In this document: positions 5,826 to 6,629 of the stretch, one piece after another | How the letters are laid out: each line of letters begins with the position of its first letter | Position numbering within the stretch: position 1 is the stretch's first letter | NCBI GenBank assembly: GCA_013140785.1 | Contig: JABFRZ010000347.1 | Location: 1 to 6,629, forward strand | Reading direction: 5' to 3' | DNA length: 6,629 bases | DNA from: Planctomycetota bacterium | GTDB taxonomy: Bacteria; Planctomycetota; UBA1135; GCA-002686595 | Program-made: the position numbers and the translations under genes | Notes under the pieces: model-generated | The model's input: only the letters and a program-made list of their open reading frames with translations | Databases searched by the model: none | Told to the model about the DNA's origin: nothing

Positions 5826-6629
5826 GTGACCGCCCTCCGCTCTCTCTACTCTCTCTACCGGACCCCGGAGCCGCAGCACCTGACCGGGCTCGGCGCATTG
5901 GTCCTGGTCGCGGGCTTGCAGGCCTCCCAGGCCGTCCCCGACCGAGCCGAAGCCAGGCTCGATGAAGATACAGCCGAGGTCGTCCGAGTCGTGGATGGGG
6001 ACACGCTCGAGGTGCTGCTCGGCGTGCCCCCTGACGGCGAGAGCGTGAAGCTGCGGCTCTGCTCGGTGGACACCGAGGAGAAGATCAGCGGGCGCGCCTC
6101 GAGCTCGCCCACCAAGCCCGAGACGGTCTTTGGCGAGGAAACGGCGCAGTGGGCGCGGGGTTTCTTCGCGGAACTGGAGCGCGAGAGCGGCGGCGAGCTA
6201 CGCGTCGGGCTCGCCTTCCCCGAAGGCCGGCGCACGGACGTCTACGGGCGGCTCCTGTGTCACGTGCTGCTCCCCGATGGGCGCGACTTCAACCTGCTCT
6301 TGGTCGAGCAGGGCAAGAGCCCCTACTTCAACAAGTACGGCAACAGCCCGATCGCGCACGCGGCCTTCGTGCGCGCCCAGGAAGCGGCGCGCGCGGCGCG
6401 GCTCGGCATCTGGAACCCCGCGACCAACCGCGCGAAGACCCCCGGCGCGCACTCGGCCGTACGGCCCTACGCGCGCCTCTTGCCGTGGTGGGACGCGCGC
6501 GCGGCGGCGATCGATGGGTTCCGCGCCCGCGCGGCGCGTGAGCCGGACGGATGGCTCGCCGCCGAAGACCCCGCTGCCATTCAGCTCGCGTACGAGCGCT
6601 GCCAGCGCGAGCCGATGCTGCGCGTGACG
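5826..6629 (+). CDS. Secreted thermonuclease (SNase) homologue, C-terminus beyond the window
   Basis: The frame is open for 268 residues to the right edge. GTG at 5826 is chosen because it is the first usable start in the frame and gives a signal peptide: a basic N-region, hydrophobic 19-31 (LTGLGALVLVAGL) and ASQA before a likely cleavage near residue 36. A later TTG (residue 25) would destroy it. The SNase domain (about 51-200) has VVDGDTLEV, LRLCSVDTEE, TDVYGRLL and a LGIWN end. Residues equivalent to staphylococcal nuclease Asp21, Arg35, Asp40, Glu43 and Arg87 appear as Asp59, Arg77, Asp82, Glu85 and Arg142, so it should be a calcium-dependent nuclease acting on DNA or RNA outside the cytoplasm. 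A C-terminal extension (about 205 onward, with PWWDARAAAIDGF) is not part of the core SNase fold and continues past the edge. The promoter is not identified, and no strong ribosome binding site precedes the GTG. Confidence 0.87.
   Translation, partial: MTALRSLYSLYRTPEPQHLTGLGALVLVAGLQASQAVPDRAEARLDEDTAEVVRVVDGDTLEVLLGVPPDGESVKLRLCSVDTEEKISGRASSSPTKPETVFGEETAQWARGFFAELERESGGELRVGLAFPEGRRTDVYGRLLCHVLLPDGRDFNLLLVEQGKSPYFNKYGNSPIAHAAFVRAQEAARAARLGIWNPATNRAKTPGAHSAVRPYARLLPWWDARAAAIDGFRARAAREPDGWLAAEDPAAIQLAYERCQREPMLRVT
5841..5858 (+). repeat. Perfect 9-bp in-frame tandem repeat (SLYSLY) near the SNase start
   Basis: The unit tctctctac occurs at 5841-5849 and 5850-5858. It is in frame with the SNase gene and encodes Ser-Leu-Tyr twice, at residues 6-11, just before the hydrophobic part of the signal peptide. 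Confidence 0.75.

Overview
This is a GC-rich window with strongly G/C-ending codons. It carries four clear protein genes, one small peptide gene and one probably truncated surface-protein gene. The family mix suggests a planctomycete or similar bacterium: a CRTAC1-type FG-GAP/UnbV protein, 'LYAGG…AKW.GSSW..LGSGMNG' propeller repeats joined to a HYR domain, an M28 lipoprotein peptidase and a secreted SNase. This assignment rests on family content only; no rRNA or other marker gene is present.

Layout. (1) Positions 1-451, minus strand: the start of an M28-type peptidase lipoprotein that runs off the left edge. (2) 452-525: a 74-bp divergent intergenic region. (3) 526-2322, plus strand: a membrane-anchored or exported CRTAC1-like protein with seven calcium-binding-type repeats and a C-terminal ASPIC/UnbV domain; its stop codon lies inside a perfect 20-nt palindrome. 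(4) 2398-4593, plus: a cobalamin-binding-type radical SAM enzyme ending in a PqqD-like (RiPP recognition) domain. It is followed 30 nt later by (5) 4624-4797, a 57-residue peptide with a good ribosome binding site. Items 4 and 5 look like a minimal RiPP (ribosomally made, post-translationally modified peptide) cassette and are the most interesting part of the window. (6) 4798-4844: a strong hairpin and an 11-bp tandem repeat between convergent genes. (7) 4845-5669, minus: a HYR-domain protein with 50-residue propeller repeats whose repeat array stops abruptly, so it is probably a 5'-truncated remnant. (8) About 5507-5825: a stretch with little sign of real coding. (9) 5826 to the right edge, plus: a GTG-initiated secreted thermonuclease (SNase) homologue with all expected catalytic residues, cut off by the window end.

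How the genes fit together. The radical SAM gene and the 57-aa gene are probably one transcription unit: the enzyme would bind the peptide through its C-terminal PqqD-like domain and modify it. No transporter or dedicated leader peptidase is visible. The other genes are mostly secreted or surface proteins with no evident link to this cassette.
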